Shown one piece after another: positions 52,301 to 62,778 of a DNA stretch of 64,000 nucleotides. Position 1 is the stretch's first letter; each line of letters opens with the position of its first letter. The DNA is from Thiogranum sp. (lineage in GTDB: Bacteria > Pseudomonadota > Gammaproteobacteria > DSM-19610), in contig JAGFJP010000103.1 of NCBI GenBank assembly GCA_024102665.1, forward strand, positions 62,001 through 126,000. Reading direction: 5' to 3'. The notes under the pieces are model-generated. The model searched no databases. It was not told where the DNA came from and saw only the letters and a list, made by a program, of their open reading frames with translations. The translations under genes were made by a program, and so were the position numbers.

Positions 52301-52954
52301 TTAATCTCCGCATCCGGCTATCATGAGCAACTCGCCAATAATGGTGTCAAGCTGCTGCTGGACCTGGATGAGGTCCTGCCCGGCATCCACGGTTCTGAAG
52401 CGTGCCGGGTCGTGTTTTGCCCGGTCGAGATATGCGTTCCGAACCCGCTCGAAAAAAGCTGTCTGTTCGCGCTCGAAACGATCGAGGTCCCCTCGAGCCC
52501 CCGCGCGTTGCAAACCAATCTCGACAGGCAGGTCGAACAGTATCGTCAGGTCCGGTTGAAAACCGCGTTGCGCCCACTGTTCCAGCACTTCAATCCGGCG
52601 CGGATCGACGCCGCGTCCGCCGCCCTGGTAAGCATAGGTCGCATCGGTGAACCTGTCACAGATTACCCAGGTGCCCTGCTCCAGCGCCGGCATGATGAGC
52701 TGATGAATATGCTGAGCTCTGGCCGCGAACATCAGCAGCATCTCCGCGTCGTCGCTCATCGCCGTATTATCCGGATCCAGCAGCAACCCGCGGATTTTCT
52801 CGCCCAGCAAAGTCCCTCCCGGTTCGCGCGTAACGAGCAATTCGATGCCCGCGCGCTCCAGGGCGTTACGCAGATATTCCAGGTTGGTGGATTTTCCCGC
52901 GCCTTCGCCGCCTTCCAGCGTGATGAACCGGCCTTTGCCTGTCGTTTCTCTCAT
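52301..52954 (-). CDS. tmk: Thymidylate kinase
   Basis: About 217 residues. The P-loop is FITLEGGEGAGKSTN, the DR motif is VICDRFTDATYAYQGGGRG and TREPGG is present. It phosphorylates dTMP. I give the ATG at 52954; a GTG at 53011 with GAGGAA upstream is in frame and may be the real start, adding 19 residues. It lies between mltG and holB. Confidence 0.88.
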   Translation of the reverse strand: MRETTGKGRFITLEGGEGAGKSTNLEYLRNALERAGIELLVTREPGGTLLGEKIRGLLLDPDNTAMSDDAEMLLMFAARAQHIHQLIMPALEQGTWVICDRFTDATYAYQGGGRGVDPRRIEVLEQWAQRGFQPDLTILFDLPVEIGLQRAGARGDLDRFEREQTAFFERVRNAYLDRAKHDPARFRTVDAGQDLIQVQQQLDTIIGELLMIAGCGD

Positions 52955-53035
52955 GCAATCACGCCCGGCGAGCCGCACAGCCTCGCCGTCTTTTGATGGT
53001 CGCAGTTGCACCCTTGCATTTCCTCTATCCGCAAC

Positions 53036-54073
53036 CTACCGCTTCCTCTGGTAGCGATCAACCGCTCTGTTGTGTTCCGCGAGGGTTTGCGAGAAATGAT
53101 GGGTGCCATCTCCGCGTGATACGAAGTAGAGTGCCCCGGCGGGCGCGGGATGCAGCACAGCGAGAATCGCTTCCTTGCCAGGCATGGCGATAGGCGTTGG
53201 CGGCAGACCAAAGCGTGTATAAGTGTTATACGGAGTGTCGGTGCGCAGATCGCGATACCGGATATCGCCGTCATAGCTGTCTCCAATGCCGTAGATTACA
53301 GTCGGATCGGTTTGCAGTTTCATCCCCTTCCTGAGACGTTGCACAAACACCGACGCTATGAGCGCGCGTTCCTCGGGAACTCCGGTTTCCTTTTCCACAA
53401 TCGAGGCAAGAATCAGCGCCTCGTAGGGCGAATCCAGAGGCAGGCCCTCATCGCGCTCGAGCCAGGCCTGGTGCAGAAAGTTTTCCATATCCAGGTAAGC
53501 GCGCCGCAGAAACGCAACATCGCTCGTTCCACGCGGGAAATGATAAGTCTCAGGCAAAAACCGCCCTTCCGGATGCAGACCGGGATACCCCAGCGCATCC
53601 ATTACCTCTGCAGCATCAGTACTCACCAGTTCACGTTCCAGTACTGAATCCTCGCTGATGCGCTTCATCATTTCCCTGAAGGTTTCGCCTTCGACCAGCG
53701 TAATGCTGTGTTGAACCACCTTGCCATCGGTGAGTTGTTGCAACAGCTGGCCCGGCGTGATTCCTGCCCGCAGCCTGTATTCGCCGGCCTGTATGCGGGA
53801 ATCCAGGCGCAGATATCTGCCCAGCACCACGAGATAGGTCGGGTGTTCCAGCATTTGTCGCTGCTGCAGTTCCGCAGCGATGGATCGCAATGAACTGCCT
53901 GGCTTGACGAGCAGTTGCGTACCGTTCTCGGGCACCGGAAGCGGGTTCTGCCGGAAAGCCTGGAAGTCCATCAGCAACCAGGCCCCTGCGAAACTTGCCA
54001 GTACAACCAGCAGGCCTGCAACGCGGAAAACGATATCCGCTGTTGTGCGCTGTCGAATTGCGGGTTCTTTCAC
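53036..54073 (-). CDS. mltG: Endolytic murein transglycosylase MltG
   Basis: 345 residues from a GTG at 54073 that overlaps the pabC stop (GTGA). One membrane segment (residues 15-38) is followed by the YceG domain, with ILASIVEKETGVPEER carrying the catalytic Glu and LPPTPIAMPGKEAILAVLHP. It cuts nascent glycan strands to end their growth. A TTG at 54085 is an alternative start. Confidence 0.92.
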   Translation of the reverse strand: MKEPAIRQRTTADIVFRVAGLLVVLASFAGAWLLMDFQAFRQNPLPVPENGTQLLVKPGSSLRSIAAELQQRQMLEHPTYLVVLGRYLRLDSRIQAGEYRLRAGITPGQLLQQLTDGKVVQHSITLVEGETFREMMKRISEDSVLERELVSTDAAEVMDALGYPGLHPEGRFLPETYHFPRGTSDVAFLRRAYLDMENFLHQAWLERDEGLPLDSPYEALILASIVEKETGVPEERALIASVFVQRLRKGMKLQTDPTVIYGIGDSYDGDIRYRDLRTDTPYNTYTRFGLPPTPIAMPGKEAILAVLHPAPAGALYFVSRGDGTHHFSQTLAEHNRAVDRYQRKR

Positions 54074-54924
54074 GATGAGTACCAATTGCTTTGTTCAGAA
54101 TTCCCGGCGAGCGCGCACAGCCCCGGCAACGCCCGCACAGTTTCACCGATGTCAAACTTCCCGATTCCGTCAATCAAGGTAACGGGCCAGATCCCGATCA
54201 GACTGTTGCAGACAAACACTTCGTCAGCGGTTCGCACATCATCCAGCGTCAATGCCCGGATTTCGCAAGGCATTCCCTGCTGTGCCGCGCAATCCAGAAT
54301 AACAGATCGCATTACGCCTGCAACGCCGCATTGCGATAGATCGGGGGTGAGCAACCCTTTGCCACGCACCAGAAAAACATTGCTCATTGTGCCTTCCACC
54401 ACCCGGCCATCGCAATCCAGCATCAGGCCCTCGCTAATTCCCGGATCATCCCATTCGGCACGCGCCACAATCTGCTCAAGACGATTCAGATGCTTGATAC
54501 CCGCGAGCGCGGGCTGATGAGCGAGACGGGTGTTGCAGATCATTACCCGGACACCGGTGTCGATGACACCTGCAGGCCGTTGCGGCAATGATGACAGGGA
54601 CAGTATCCGGGTTGCCGGTTGCCCGGGTTCGGCACGATAACCGCGAGCGCCGCTACCACGGCTGACAATGACTTTCAGCACCGCCGCGTCGTGCTGCGCA
54701 ACCAGATCCGCGATCTCCCGCTGCAGGGTGTCCCAGGGCACGGCCAGGATTCCCAGACGCCGGCAGCCAGCCCTCAGCCGCGCCAAGTGGCGCGGCAGGT
54801 GCACAGCTCTGCCCTGTTGAACCCGGATCGTCTCGAACAGCCCGTCACCGTACTGAACGGCCCTGTCCGCAACTGCGATATGCGCCTGCGCGACACCGTT
54901 GACCCAGACACCCGCGCCCGTCAT
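54070..54924 (-). CDS. pabC: Aminodeoxychorismate lyase
   Basis: 284 residues of the class IV PLP-enzyme fold. AGIKHLNRLEQIVARAEW carries the PLP lysine and GLMLDCDGRVVEGTMSNVF the cofactor contacts. It makes 4-aminobenzoate for folate. It overlaps pabB by ATGA and mltG downstream. Confidence 0.9.
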   Translation of the reverse strand: MTGAGVWVNGVAQAHIAVADRAVQYGDGLFETIRVQQGRAVHLPRHLARLRAGCRRLGILAVPWDTLQREIADLVAQHDAAVLKVIVSRGSGARGYRAEPGQPATRILSLSSLPQRPAGVIDTGVRVMICNTRLAHQPALAGIKHLNRLEQIVARAEWDDPGISEGLMLDCDGRVVEGTMSNVFLVRGKGLLTPDLSQCGVAGVMRSVILDCAAQQGMPCEIRALTLDDVRTADEVFVCNSLIGIWPVTLIDGIGKFDIGETVRALPGLCALAGNSEQSNWYSS

Positions 54925-56243
54925 TCTGCGACCGCCTGCAGAGCTGCGAGCATTCCTCGCGCCTTGAATCGCGTTTCCTCGAGTTCGTGGCCCGGTATCG
55001 AATCCGCAACAATGCCGGCACCGGCCCGGAAGCTGAGCAGATCGTCACTGCGCACCATGGTGCGAATCAGAATATTGAGATCCATACTGCCATCGTGGTT
55101 GAGATAACCCATGGCACCGGTATAGGCGCCGCGCCCCGCTCCCTCAAGTTCGGCTATGATTTCCATACACCGTACCTTCGGACAACCGGTGATGGTACCT
55201 CCCGGGAAAACAGCGCGAATAATGTCGCCGGGTGTAATACCGGGCCGTCGTCTGGCGCATACATTGGAGACGATATGGTGCACCGTCGCATACGACTCCA
55301 GAACCATCAGTTCGCTCACCCTAACCGTGCCCGGAACGGCGATTCGTCCGAGATCATTGCGCTCCAGGTCAATCAGCATGATGTGTTCGGCGCGTTCCTT
55401 CGGATGGCCGAGCAACTCCCTGGAGAATGCCATGTCGTCGTTGCCTGCAAAACCTCTAGGTCGGGTGCCGGCGATCGGGCGTGTCTGCAGAACATCGCCT
55501 CTGGCCTCGATCAGGCGCTCGGGCGAGGAACACAGAACAGCGTTGTCACCCCAGGTTGCAAGGCCGCTGAACGGTCCGGGGTTTGCCTTGCGCAGGCGTC
55601 GATACAAAGCCGCGCTGGCAACGCCCCCGGGCCAGTCGGTTTGCCACCGGCGTGACAGGTTAACCTGAAAGACATCACCTTCCCTGATGTAGTCCAGCAC
55701 CTTTTCGACTGCATCCAGGTACGGTTGCGGAGGGTCTTCCCTCACCGAAAAGTCGAAGCGCCAGTTGTCGTTATTGCTCGCAGTCGTTTCACCGATATCG
55801 GCAAGGATCGCGCGCAGCAGCGTCTCCTGCTCGGAAACAATCCAGCGGGCCTGTGTATGGCGATCATAGATGACCGCCGCCGGAAATCGCGTGGCACAGG
55901 CCAGCGGAAGTTGCGATGCATCCCGGGGCAGATCGAGCCGCGGTTCGATCTGCCCCGCCAGTTCGTAGCCGAGGTAAAGAAACCAGCCACCATGAAAGGG
56001 CAGGTGCGGAACGCCGGTGTCCGGCCTCGCTTCCGCCTTCCATGCTTCGTCCAGAGCAGACAGAAAATCGAAGGTCTCGAGTGCCGGCAATTCAATGGAT
56101 ATTCCGGGAAACGCGAACAGAATATCGTAGCGCCCTTGCGGGCCAATCGCCGAACTCTCCAGCAGGTGCGGATAACGCCGAGGCGAGCGCTCGTGCAGAT
56201 CAAGCAGGTCGAATGCGGTATCGAAGGCTACCTGGTGAATCAC
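54921..56243 (-). CDS. pabB: Aminodeoxychorismate synthase component I
   Basis: 440 residues. The chorismate-binding domain has PIAGTRPRG, DLERNDLGRIA and GTITGCPKVRCMEIIAELE. With PabA it makes aminodeoxychorismate, the substrate of PabC. It lies 10 bases after fabF and overlaps pabC, continuing the leftward operon. Confidence 0.92.
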   Translation of the reverse strand: MIHQVAFDTAFDLLDLHERSPRRYPHLLESSAIGPQGRYDILFAFPGISIELPALETFDFLSALDEAWKAEARPDTGVPHLPFHGGWFLYLGYELAGQIEPRLDLPRDASQLPLACATRFPAAVIYDRHTQARWIVSEQETLLRAILADIGETTASNNDNWRFDFSVREDPPQPYLDAVEKVLDYIREGDVFQVNLSRRWQTDWPGGVASAALYRRLRKANPGPFSGLATWGDNAVLCSSPERLIEARGDVLQTRPIAGTRPRGFAGNDDMAFSRELLGHPKERAEHIMLIDLERNDLGRIAVPGTVRVSELMVLESYATVHHIVSNVCARRRPGITPGDIIRAVFPGGTITGCPKVRCMEIIAELEGAGRGAYTGAMGYLNHDGSMDLNILIRTMVRSDDLLSFRAGAGIVADSIPGHELEETRFKARGMLAALQAVAE

Positions 56244-56253
56244 CGGGATCAGA

Positions 56254-57495
56254 CTAGTCCGGTTTTTTCAGTACTATTGTGCCGTTGGTTCCGCCGAACC
56301 CGAATGAGTTGGAGATCGCTATGTTGATCTTCATGTCGCGGGCTTGATTGGGCACGAAGTCCAGATCACATTCCGGATCACGGGTAAACTGATTGATTGT
56401 CGGCGGCGCGACCTGATCGCGAATCGCAAGGACCGTGAATATCGCTTCGACGCCGCCCGCGGCGCCCAGCAGGTGTCCCGTCATCGATTTCGTCGAACTG
56501 ACAGCGGTCTTCCAGGCATGATCGCCCAGCGCGCTTTTGATCGCGTTCACTTCCGCGGGATCGCCTGCGGGCGTGGATGTGCCGTGCGCGTTGATGTAGT
56601 CGACCTGATCGGGATTGACGCCGGCATCCCTCAGCGCATTGCGCATGCAGCGCGCCGCACCTTCACCGCTCCGGGAAGGCTGCGTCATGTGATAGGCATC
56701 GCCGCTCATGCCATAACCTACTAGCTCGGCATAAATATTTGCGCCGCGCGACCGGGCGTGCTCATATTCCTCGAGCACCATGACGCCGGCACCGTCGCTC
56801 AGCACAAAGCCGTCGCGATCCAGGTCCCAGGGCCGGCTGGCAAGTTCCGGTGCGTCATTGCGTGTGGACAACGCCTTCGCCGCGGCAAAACCGCCCAGCC
56901 CGAGATGTGTCGTTGCCATTTCGGCCCCTCCCGCCACCATGACGTCAGCGTCACCATAGGCGATGATGCGGGCTGCCTCCCCGATACTGTGTGTTCCCGT
57001 GGTGCATGCCGTCACCATCGCTATGTTAGGTCCCTTGAGGCCATACATTATGGAGAGATTGCCCGAGATCATATTGATGATGTTGGATGGCACGAAGAAC
57101 GGCGAGATTTTTCTGGGACCGCCTTTCAGAAAGGCATCGTAGTTTCGCTCGATCCCGGGAAGACCGCCGATACCCGATCCAATCGAAACGCCGATGCGTT
57201 CAGCGTTTTGCTCTGTGACCTCAAGGCCGGCGTCACTGATCGCCTGGACTCCCGCTGCAATGCCGTAATGGATAAAGGTATCCATCTTCTTGGCATCTTT
57301 CCGCGGCACGTATTGCGCGACATCAAAGCCTTCGATGGTGCCGCCAAAGCGGACCGCGAAATCGGACACGTCAAACGTCGTTATCGGGCGGATGCCGCTT
57401 TTGCCCGCCAGGATGCTGGCCCAGGCTTGCGTGATGGTATTTCCGACTGGACTGATGATACCCAGGCCAGTGACCACGACTTTACGGTTTGACAA
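56254..57495 (-). CDS. fabF: 3-oxoacyl-ACP synthase II
   Basis: 413 residues, KAS II. The active-site Cys lies in [14 protein letters not shown] and the His residues in [11 protein letters not shown] and [12 protein letters not shown]. It elongates fatty acids and adjusts unsaturated chain length. It is about 100 bases downstream of acpP; that gap shows no gene. Confidence 0.95.
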   Translation of the reverse strand: MSNRKVVVTGLGIISPVGNTITQAWASILAGKSGIRPITTFDVSDFAVRFGGTIEGFDVAQYVPRKDAKKMDTFIHYGIAAGVQAISDAGLEVTEQNAERIGVSIGSGIGGLPGIERNYDAFLKGGPRKISPFFVPSNIINMISGNLSIMYGLKGPNIAMVTACTTGTHSIGEAARIIAYGDADVMVAGGAEMATTHLGLGGFAAAKALSTRNDAPELASRPWDLDRDGFVLSDGAGVMVLEEYEHARSRGANIYAELVGYGMSGDAYHMTQPSRSGEGAARCMRNALRDAGVNPDQVDYINAHGTSTPAGDPAEVNAIKSALGDHAWKTAVSSTKSMTGHLLGAAGGVEAIFTVLAIRDQVAPPTINQFTRDPECDLDFVPNQARDMKINIAISNSFGFGGTNGTIVLKKPD

Positions 57496-57598
57496 AGAAC
57501 AGTGCTCCGGAGATTTGGATTACGCTGAACAGAAATGCAAGCCAGGGCGCCGACGACATTGCATGACGCCAGCACCCCGACCGGGGTGGAACTGGAAA

Positions 57599-57835
57599 CT
57601 AACCGAGGTGTGCCTGGACGTAGTCAATCGCTTGCTGGACGGTGGTGATCTTTTCCGCCTCTTCGTCCGGAATCTCGCATTCGAATTCCTCCTCGAGTGC
57701 CATGACCAGTTCAACGGTATCGAGAGAATCCGCGCCCAGGTCATCAACAAAAGATGCCTCGTTGGTGACAGAATCTTCGCTGACATCCAATTGCTCGACG
57801 ACAATCTTTTTGACGCGTTCTTCAACATTACTCAT
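57599..57835 (-). CDS. acpP: Acyl carrier protein
   Basis: 78 residues. [18 protein letters not shown] carries the serine that holds the phosphopantetheine arm. Acidic, as usual. GAGGA lies about 11 bases before the ATG. The 202 bases between fabG and acpP hold a GCGCC-TTCA-GGCGC hairpin near 57965 and probably a separate acpP promoter. Confidence 0.96.
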   Translation of the reverse strand: MSNVEERVKKIVVEQLDVSEDSVTNEASFVDDLGADSLDTVELVMALEEEFECEIPDEEAEKITTVQQAIDYVQAHLG

Positions 57836-58037
57836 CGCGGAAAAGTCCTCAGTAAATAGTATGATCAGTCATCATGCTGCGCGCGTATTTTAGTGAAAAG
57901 CGCACTACCAATCCAGTCATCAACGCAGCTCGTGGAAATACGCCATATTCCGGCACAATGCGCCTGAAGGCGCGCAAACTAACAGAATGTTTCTTTCATG
58001 TAAACAGGTAATTATCTAATTCTCTTGAGTAAACGTC

Positions 58038-58784
58038 TTATCCGCCCATGAACATGCCGCCATTCACGTGCAGGGTTTCACCGGTGATATAGGCAGCCGC
58101 GGGCGAAGCGAGAAAATTCACGGCAGCCGCGATATCGTCGACGTTGCCGAGGCGCGCCAGCGGCACCTGACCGATCAGCGCCTCGCGCTGTTCTTCGGGC
58201 AAAGCGCGGGTCATATCGGTATCGATAAAGCCGGGCGCTACGGCATTAACCGTAATCCCGCGCGATCCCACTTCGCGCGCCAGCGATTTGGTGAAGCCGA
58301 TCAAACCGGCTTTGGCCGCAGCATAATTAGCCTGTCCGGGATTCCCGGTCGCACCCACTACGGAACCGATGCTGATGATGCGTCCGCGTCTGGCTTTCAT
58401 CATCCCCCGCAAACACGCCTTGCTGAGCCTGAACACCGACCCGAGATTGGTGTCGATGACGGCGCCCCACTCCTCGTCCTTCATTCGCATCAGCAGATTG
58501 TCACGGGTAATCCCGGCGTTATTGACCAGGATGGTCGGGGTGCCGAAGGCGTCCTTGATCCGCGCCATCACGGCGTCGATGGATTCCGCTTGGGTGACAT
58601 CCAGAACCAGCCCTAGCCCCTCGATGCCTTTATCCTGAAACAGTGTCTGGATCGCCTGCGCGCCTTGTTCCGATGTCGCCGTGCCGATGACCTTCGCGCC
58701 GGATGCGCCGAGGCTCAGCGCGATGGCTTGCCCTATGCCTCTGCTGGCGCCCGTGACCAGTGCAATTTCGCCGGATAATTCCAT
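58038..58784 (-). CDS. fabG: 3-oxoacyl-ACP reductase
   Basis: 248 residues from the ATG at 58784, with GGGGGAG upstream. Short-chain dehydrogenase with TGASRGIGQAIA, NNAGITRDNLLMRM and YAAAKAGLIGF (catalytic Tyr and Lys). It reduces 3-oxoacyl-ACP with NADPH. It lies four bases after fabD. A longer frame from 58868 runs inside fabD and is rejected. Confidence 0.94.
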   Translation of the reverse strand: MELSGEIALVTGASRGIGQAIALSLGASGAKVIGTATSEQGAQAIQTLFQDKGIEGLGLVLDVTQAESIDAVMARIKDAFGTPTILVNNAGITRDNLLMRMKDEEWGAVIDTNLGSVFRLSKACLRGMMKARRGRIISIGSVVGATGNPGQANYAAAKAGLIGFTKSLAREVGSRGITVNAVAPGFIDTDMTRALPEEQREALIGQVPLARLGNVDDIAAAVNFLASPAAAYITGETLHVNGGMFMGG

Positions 58785-58788
58785 GCTC

Positions 58789-59766
58789 TTACTCCCCCTG
58801 CTGCGCAGCGCCTTGCGCCGCACAGGCGGCGACGGCCTTGTCCAGGTCCTCCGGGGACTGAACCGCAAGCGCTAACATTGATTTTTCGATACGTTTGTTC
58901 AGACCCGCAAGCACCTTGCCCGGTCCCATTTCAACCACAGTGATAATGCCGCGCCGATGCATGGCCGTTATGGTCTCCACCCAGCGCACCGGCCGATAGA
59001 GTTGTGCTGCCAGCACGTCGCGTATCGCCTCCGGCGTGCCGTGTTCCTCAACATCCACGTTATGCAGTACGCTTATCGCAGGCGCCTGGATACTGACGGC
59101 CGCCAGCTGCTCCTTGAGTGCATCCGCCGCCGGCTTCATCAGGCTGCAATGCGAGGGAACGGACACCGGCAGCGCCAGGGCCCGTTTGGCGCCGGCGGCT
59201 TTCGCAAGTTCCATGGCGCGTTCCACCGCAGCGCGGTTACCGGCGATCACCACCTGTCCCGGAGAATTGAAATTCACGGCGCTTACCACTTCTCCGGCTG
59301 CCGCCTCTGCGCACAGGTCGATGACCTGCTGGTCATCCAGCCCGAGAATCGCCGCCATCGCGCCGCTGCCTTCGGGAACCGCGCTCTGCATAAACCTGCC
59401 GCGTTGTTCCACAAGGCCCACGGCGTCGGCAAACGCAATGGCTTCGGCGCAAACCAGCGCGCTGTATTCGCCCAGACTGTGACCGGCCATCAACGCCGGG
59501 ACACGATCACTCAGCTGCTGCCAGCAGCGCCAGGTCGCGACACCCGCGGTCAACATCGCCGGCTGGGTGCAGGCTGTCTGGTTGAGCAGCTCGGCCGGAC
59601 CGTTCTGCGCCCGTTCCCAGAGATCATAACCGAGTACCTCAGACGCTTCCGCGAAGGTCTCGGCGACGACCGGAAACGCCTGCGCCAGCTCCGCCAGCAT
59701 GCCCACGGATTGCGAGCCCTGGCCCGGGAATACCATGGCCAGATTTGAACATTGATTAACACTCAT
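58789..59766 (-). CDS. fabD: Malonyl-CoA:ACP transacylase
   Basis: 325 residues. The nucleophile is in GHSLGEYSALV and the N-terminus has VFPGQGSQSVGM; VPSHCSLM carries the His. It loads malonyl groups onto ACP. It lies 12 bases downstream of fabH. Confidence 0.94.
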   Translation of the reverse strand: MSVNQCSNLAMVFPGQGSQSVGMLAELAQAFPVVAETFAEASEVLGYDLWERAQNGPAELLNQTACTQPAMLTAGVATWRCWQQLSDRVPALMAGHSLGEYSALVCAEAIAFADAVGLVEQRGRFMQSAVPEGSGAMAAILGLDDQQVIDLCAEAAAGEVVSAVNFNSPGQVVIAGNRAAVERAMELAKAAGAKRALALPVSVPSHCSLMKPAADALKEQLAAVSIQAPAISVLHNVDVEEHGTPEAIRDVLAAQLYRPVRWVETITAMHRRGIITVVEMGPGKVLAGLNKRIEKSMLALAVQSPEDLDKAVAACAAQGAAQQGE

Positions 59767-59778
59767 GGAAAAACCCGA

Positions 59779-60747
59779 TCAGAATTTGAGTAAAACCGAG
59801 CCCCAGGTGAAGCCGCCGCCAAACGCTTCCATCAGCAAGGTTTCACCGCGCTTGATGCGACCGTCACGAACCGCGACATCGAGCGCCAGCGGCACCGATG
59901 CACCGGACGTGTTGCCGTGTTCATCGACAGTCACCACCACGTGATCCATGGACATTTTCAGCTTCTTCGCCGTGGCCTGGATAATGCGTATATTGGCCTG
60001 GTGAGGAATCAGCCAGTCGATGTCCGATTTGTCCAGGTTGTTGGCTTCCAGCGTTTCGTCGACGATACGGCCCAGCGTATTTACTGCGACCTTGAACACC
60101 TCGTTGCCCTTCATGGTCACGTAACCGTTGCCTTTCTTGAAACTGTCATAGCCCTGGCTGATTCCACCCGCCACCGAGAGCAGATGCTCGTAGGCGCCAT
60201 CGGCATGCAGATGTGTCGACAGGATGCCGGTCTCTTCACTGGCCTCAAGCACCACCGCGCCGGCGCCGTCGCCGAACAGCACACAGGTGCTGCGATCCTT
60301 CCAGTCCAGCACGCGTGACAGCGTTTCCGCCCCGACTACCAGGGCGCATTTCGCGGCGCCGGTCCGTACGAACTTGTCGGCAACCGCCAACGCATAGACA
60401 AAACCGGTGCAAACCGCCTGGATATCGAAGGCGGCACACCCATGTCGGTCCAGTCGCTTCTGCAACAGGCACGCGGTGCTCGGAAAAACGCGGTCCGGGG
60501 TTGTGGTCGCGACGATAATCAGGTCGATATCCTGCGCGTCGCGCCCGGCGGCCTCCAGCGCGCGGCGTGCGGCATGTTCGGCCAGGTCCACGGTATTCTG
60601 GCCTTCCTCGGCGATATGGCGTTTGCTGATGCCGGTGCGTTCACGGATCCATTGGTCGGTGGTGTCGACCATCTTTTCGAGGTCATGGTTGGTCAACACC
60701 TTGTCGGGCAAATAACCGCCGGTACCCGTGATACGCGCGTATATCAA
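59779..60747 (-). CDS. fabH: 3-oxoacyl-ACP synthase III
   Basis: 322 residues. Cys-His-Asn triad in [21 protein letters not shown] and [12 protein letters not shown]. The start is a TTG overlapping the plsX stop (TTGA), an unusual start codon for this gene. It begins fatty-acid synthesis from acetyl-CoA. Confidence 0.94.
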   Translation of the reverse strand: MIYARITGTGGYLPDKVLTNHDLEKMVDTTDQWIRERTGISKRHIAEEGQNTVDLAEHAARRALEAAGRDAQDIDLIIVATTTPDRVFPSTACLLQKRLDRHGCAAFDIQAVCTGFVYALAVADKFVRTGAAKCALVVGAETLSRVLDWKDRSTCVLFGDGAGAVVLEASEETGILSTHLHADGAYEHLLSVAGGISQGYDSFKKGNGYVTMKGNEVFKVAVNTLGRIVDETLEANNLDKSDIDWLIPHQANIRIIQATAKKLKMSMDHVVVTVDEHGNTSGASVPLALDVAVRDGRIKRGETLLMEAFGGGFTWGSVLLKF

Positions 60748-61772
60748 ACCGCTTTCCTCTCTGCCAGAATCGCCTGCAGGTGGGAACTGATATGCTCCGG
60801 CACTTGCTGCTTGACCACCACGGCGGCAACCTCTATCGCGCTGGCAAACCCCAGCGCGTCAGTGCCGCCGTGGCTTTTGATAACGGTGCCGCGCAGACCC
60901 AGCAGGCTGGCGCCGTTGTAGCGCCGGGGATCGATCCGTCTGCGAAAGGCTTTCAGCACCGGCAAAGCCACCAGACCGGCGGTTTTTGTAAAGATGTTCC
61001 GCGAGAATTCCCGGCGCATGAAATGTGAAATCATTTTGGCGACGCCTTCGCTGGTCTTCAGGGCAATGTTGCCGATGAAACCGTCGCACACCACGACATC
61101 GACCTTGCCGCTGTACACGTCGTCGCCTTCGATGAAGCCGCAATAGTTCAAATCGCCACGGGAAATCAGATTCGCAGCTTCCTTTACGGTCTCGTTGCCC
61201 TTGATTTCCTCTTCACCGATATTCAGCAGTCCGATTTTCGGATGCGCATTGCCATCCACAGCCTTGGCCAGCTCGGTTCCCATCAGCGCGAACTGGAACA
61301 GGTGCTCCGGGGAACTGTCTATGTTGGCGCCGAGATCCAGCATCCAGGTATGGCCGGTGATGGTCGGCAGCGAGGTGCAGATCGCCGGACGGTCGATGCC
61401 CGGCAGGGTTTTCAGAACATAGCGCGCCGTGGCCATCAAGGCGCCGGTGTTGCCGGCGCTGACGCAGGCCTGCGCCCTGCCCTGCTTGACCATGTCGATA
61501 GCCACGCGCATCGACGAATCCTTTTTGAAACGCAGGGCGTGCGACGGCAGCTCGTCCATATCGACGCACTGGGAGGCATGCTGCACCGGCAGCCGCCGGC
61601 GGTCGGCATTGCTCATGGCGGCGAGCTTTGATTCGATGATATCCCGATCACCCACCAGCAGCAGGTTGAGATCATCGCGCTTTTTCAACACGCGCAACGC
61701 GGCAGCGAGCACCACGTCCGGCCCGCGATCGCCACCCATGACGTCGAGCGCGATAGTCAAAGATTCATTCAT
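60744..61772 (-). CDS. plsX: Phosphate acyltransferase PlsX
   Basis: 342 residues from the ATG at 61772. [15 protein letters not shown] and [12 protein letters not shown] are family signatures. It makes acyl-phosphate from acyl-ACP for phospholipid synthesis. It is between rpmF and fabH as in many gammaproteobacteria. Confidence 0.94.
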   Translation of the reverse strand: MNESLTIALDVMGGDRGPDVVLAAALRVLKKRDDLNLLLVGDRDIIESKLAAMSNADRRRLPVQHASQCVDMDELPSHALRFKKDSSMRVAIDMVKQGRAQACVSAGNTGALMATARYVLKTLPGIDRPAICTSLPTITGHTWMLDLGANIDSSPEHLFQFALMGTELAKAVDGNAHPKIGLLNIGEEEIKGNETVKEAANLISRGDLNYCGFIEGDDVYSGKVDVVVCDGFIGNIALKTSEGVAKMISHFMRREFSRNIFTKTAGLVALPVLKAFRRRIDPRRYNGASLLGLRGTVIKSHGGTDALGFASAIEVAAVVVKQQVPEHISSHLQAILAERKAV

Positions 61773-61858
61773 GCAATAAAAATACACGCCGCTTGCCTGA
61801 CAAGGCTAAGCAGCGTGGCTTGTGATGCTCTGAAAAAACCGGAAAACCGCAACGCCGA

Positions 61859-62038
61859 TCAATCGAGATCTTTGTTGATGACTTTGCGGCCGCGGTAATA
61901 GCCATCGGGACTGACGTGGTGACGAAGGTGGGTTTCGCCTGTTGTCTGCTCAACGGACAGCGTGGAACTCTTCAGACTGTCGTGTGAACGACGCATGCCA
62001 CGCTTGGAAGCTGTTTTACGGTTTTGCTGCACCGCCAT
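61859..62038 (-). CDS. rpmF: 50S ribosomal protein L32
   Basis: 59 residues beginning [20 protein letters not shown] and ending [14 protein letters not shown]. This is the usual L32 sequence and length. The cysteines of the zinc-binding form are absent, as in many gammaproteobacterial L32 proteins. It lies between yceD and plsX. Confidence 0.95.
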   Translation of the reverse strand: MAVQQNRKTASKRGMRRSHDSLKSSTLSVEQTTGETHLRHHVSPDGYYRGRKVINKDLD

Positions 62039-62064
62039 GACGGTATCTCCTGCTTTGTGTTCGT

Positions 62065-62559
62065 CTAGGATTTCAGTTTTTCCAACACGGAAAATGGATT
62101 GTCTCTTTGTGCCGGTGGCTGGTTCCGGTATCCGGTTTCGCAGACCGATCCTTCATGCGCGGGTATTGCGGGCACCGCCAGAAGCACTTCGTCCTCGATG
62201 ACATCGAATGTCAGCAGCGGTTCTCCGGATACCAGCAACGGTTCGTAGCCGCCAGGGAGCCGATCGCTTTCCGTTTCGCTTGTCACGATGCCCAGACAGA
62301 TCCGCAGATCAATCGGAAAAACCAGCGCGCCGAGGCAACGCTGACAAACCAGATTGATACTGCCTTGAATCGATCCCTTCAGGGTGCGAATGCGCCGTTC
62401 ATCCAGACCGAACTCCAGCTGGACATTCAGGGTGCCTTCCCGGGATGCCAGCAACGGTGCAAGACGCGACAGTTCACTGACCGGCACCTCGCCGCGAAAC
62501 GAGCGTCCGACATCCGCAAGCCCGACCGGTTCGATTCGCTTGGGCAGACAATCCAACAT
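62065..62559 (-). CDS. yceD: DUF177/YceD-family protein
   Basis: About 164 residues from the ATG at 62559; a TTG at 62598 would add 13. It has [20 protein letters not shown] and ends [11 protein letters not shown], as the family does. The gene is conserved immediately upstream of rpmF and is linked to 23S rRNA maturation. No maf gene precedes it here; a rightward pycA does instead. Confidence 0.85.
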   Translation of the reverse strand: MLDCLPKRIEPVGLADVGRSFRGEVPVSELSRLAPLLASREGTLNVQLEFGLDERRIRTLKGSIQGSINLVCQRCLGALVFPIDLRICLGIVTSETESDRLPGGYEPLLVSGEPLLTFDVIEDEVLLAVPAIPAHEGSVCETGYRNQPPAQRDNPFSVLEKLKS

Positions 62560-62653
62560 AAGCGCGGGATGATACTCGCTGGCGTGCCGGCGTGTCAAAG
62601 CTAAAATGCTGAAATATCGGGACCTTAGTGCCCCCGTCTATTCGGGTGCACGG

Positions 62654-62682
62654 TTGACAGTAACGTGGGTTTTGCGTAGAAA
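62654..62682 (+). promoter_or_regulatory. Predicted sigma-70 promoter of pycA
   Basis: TTGACA (62654-62659), a 17-base spacer and TAGAAA (62677-62682). The -35 box is perfect and the -10 box is moderate. The leader to the TTG start would be about 90 bases. A GTGC-CCCG/CGGG-GCAC stem lies just upstream, near 62627-62651. Confidence 0.55.
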
Positions 62683-62778
62683 AACAAGCTCTTTCGAAGT
62701 TATCTAGGCGGTTGCGCGGAATTTGGGCTATGGTAGCCGGTGGAATGGCTGCGATGGCCCAGTCGGGGCGGGGGATCC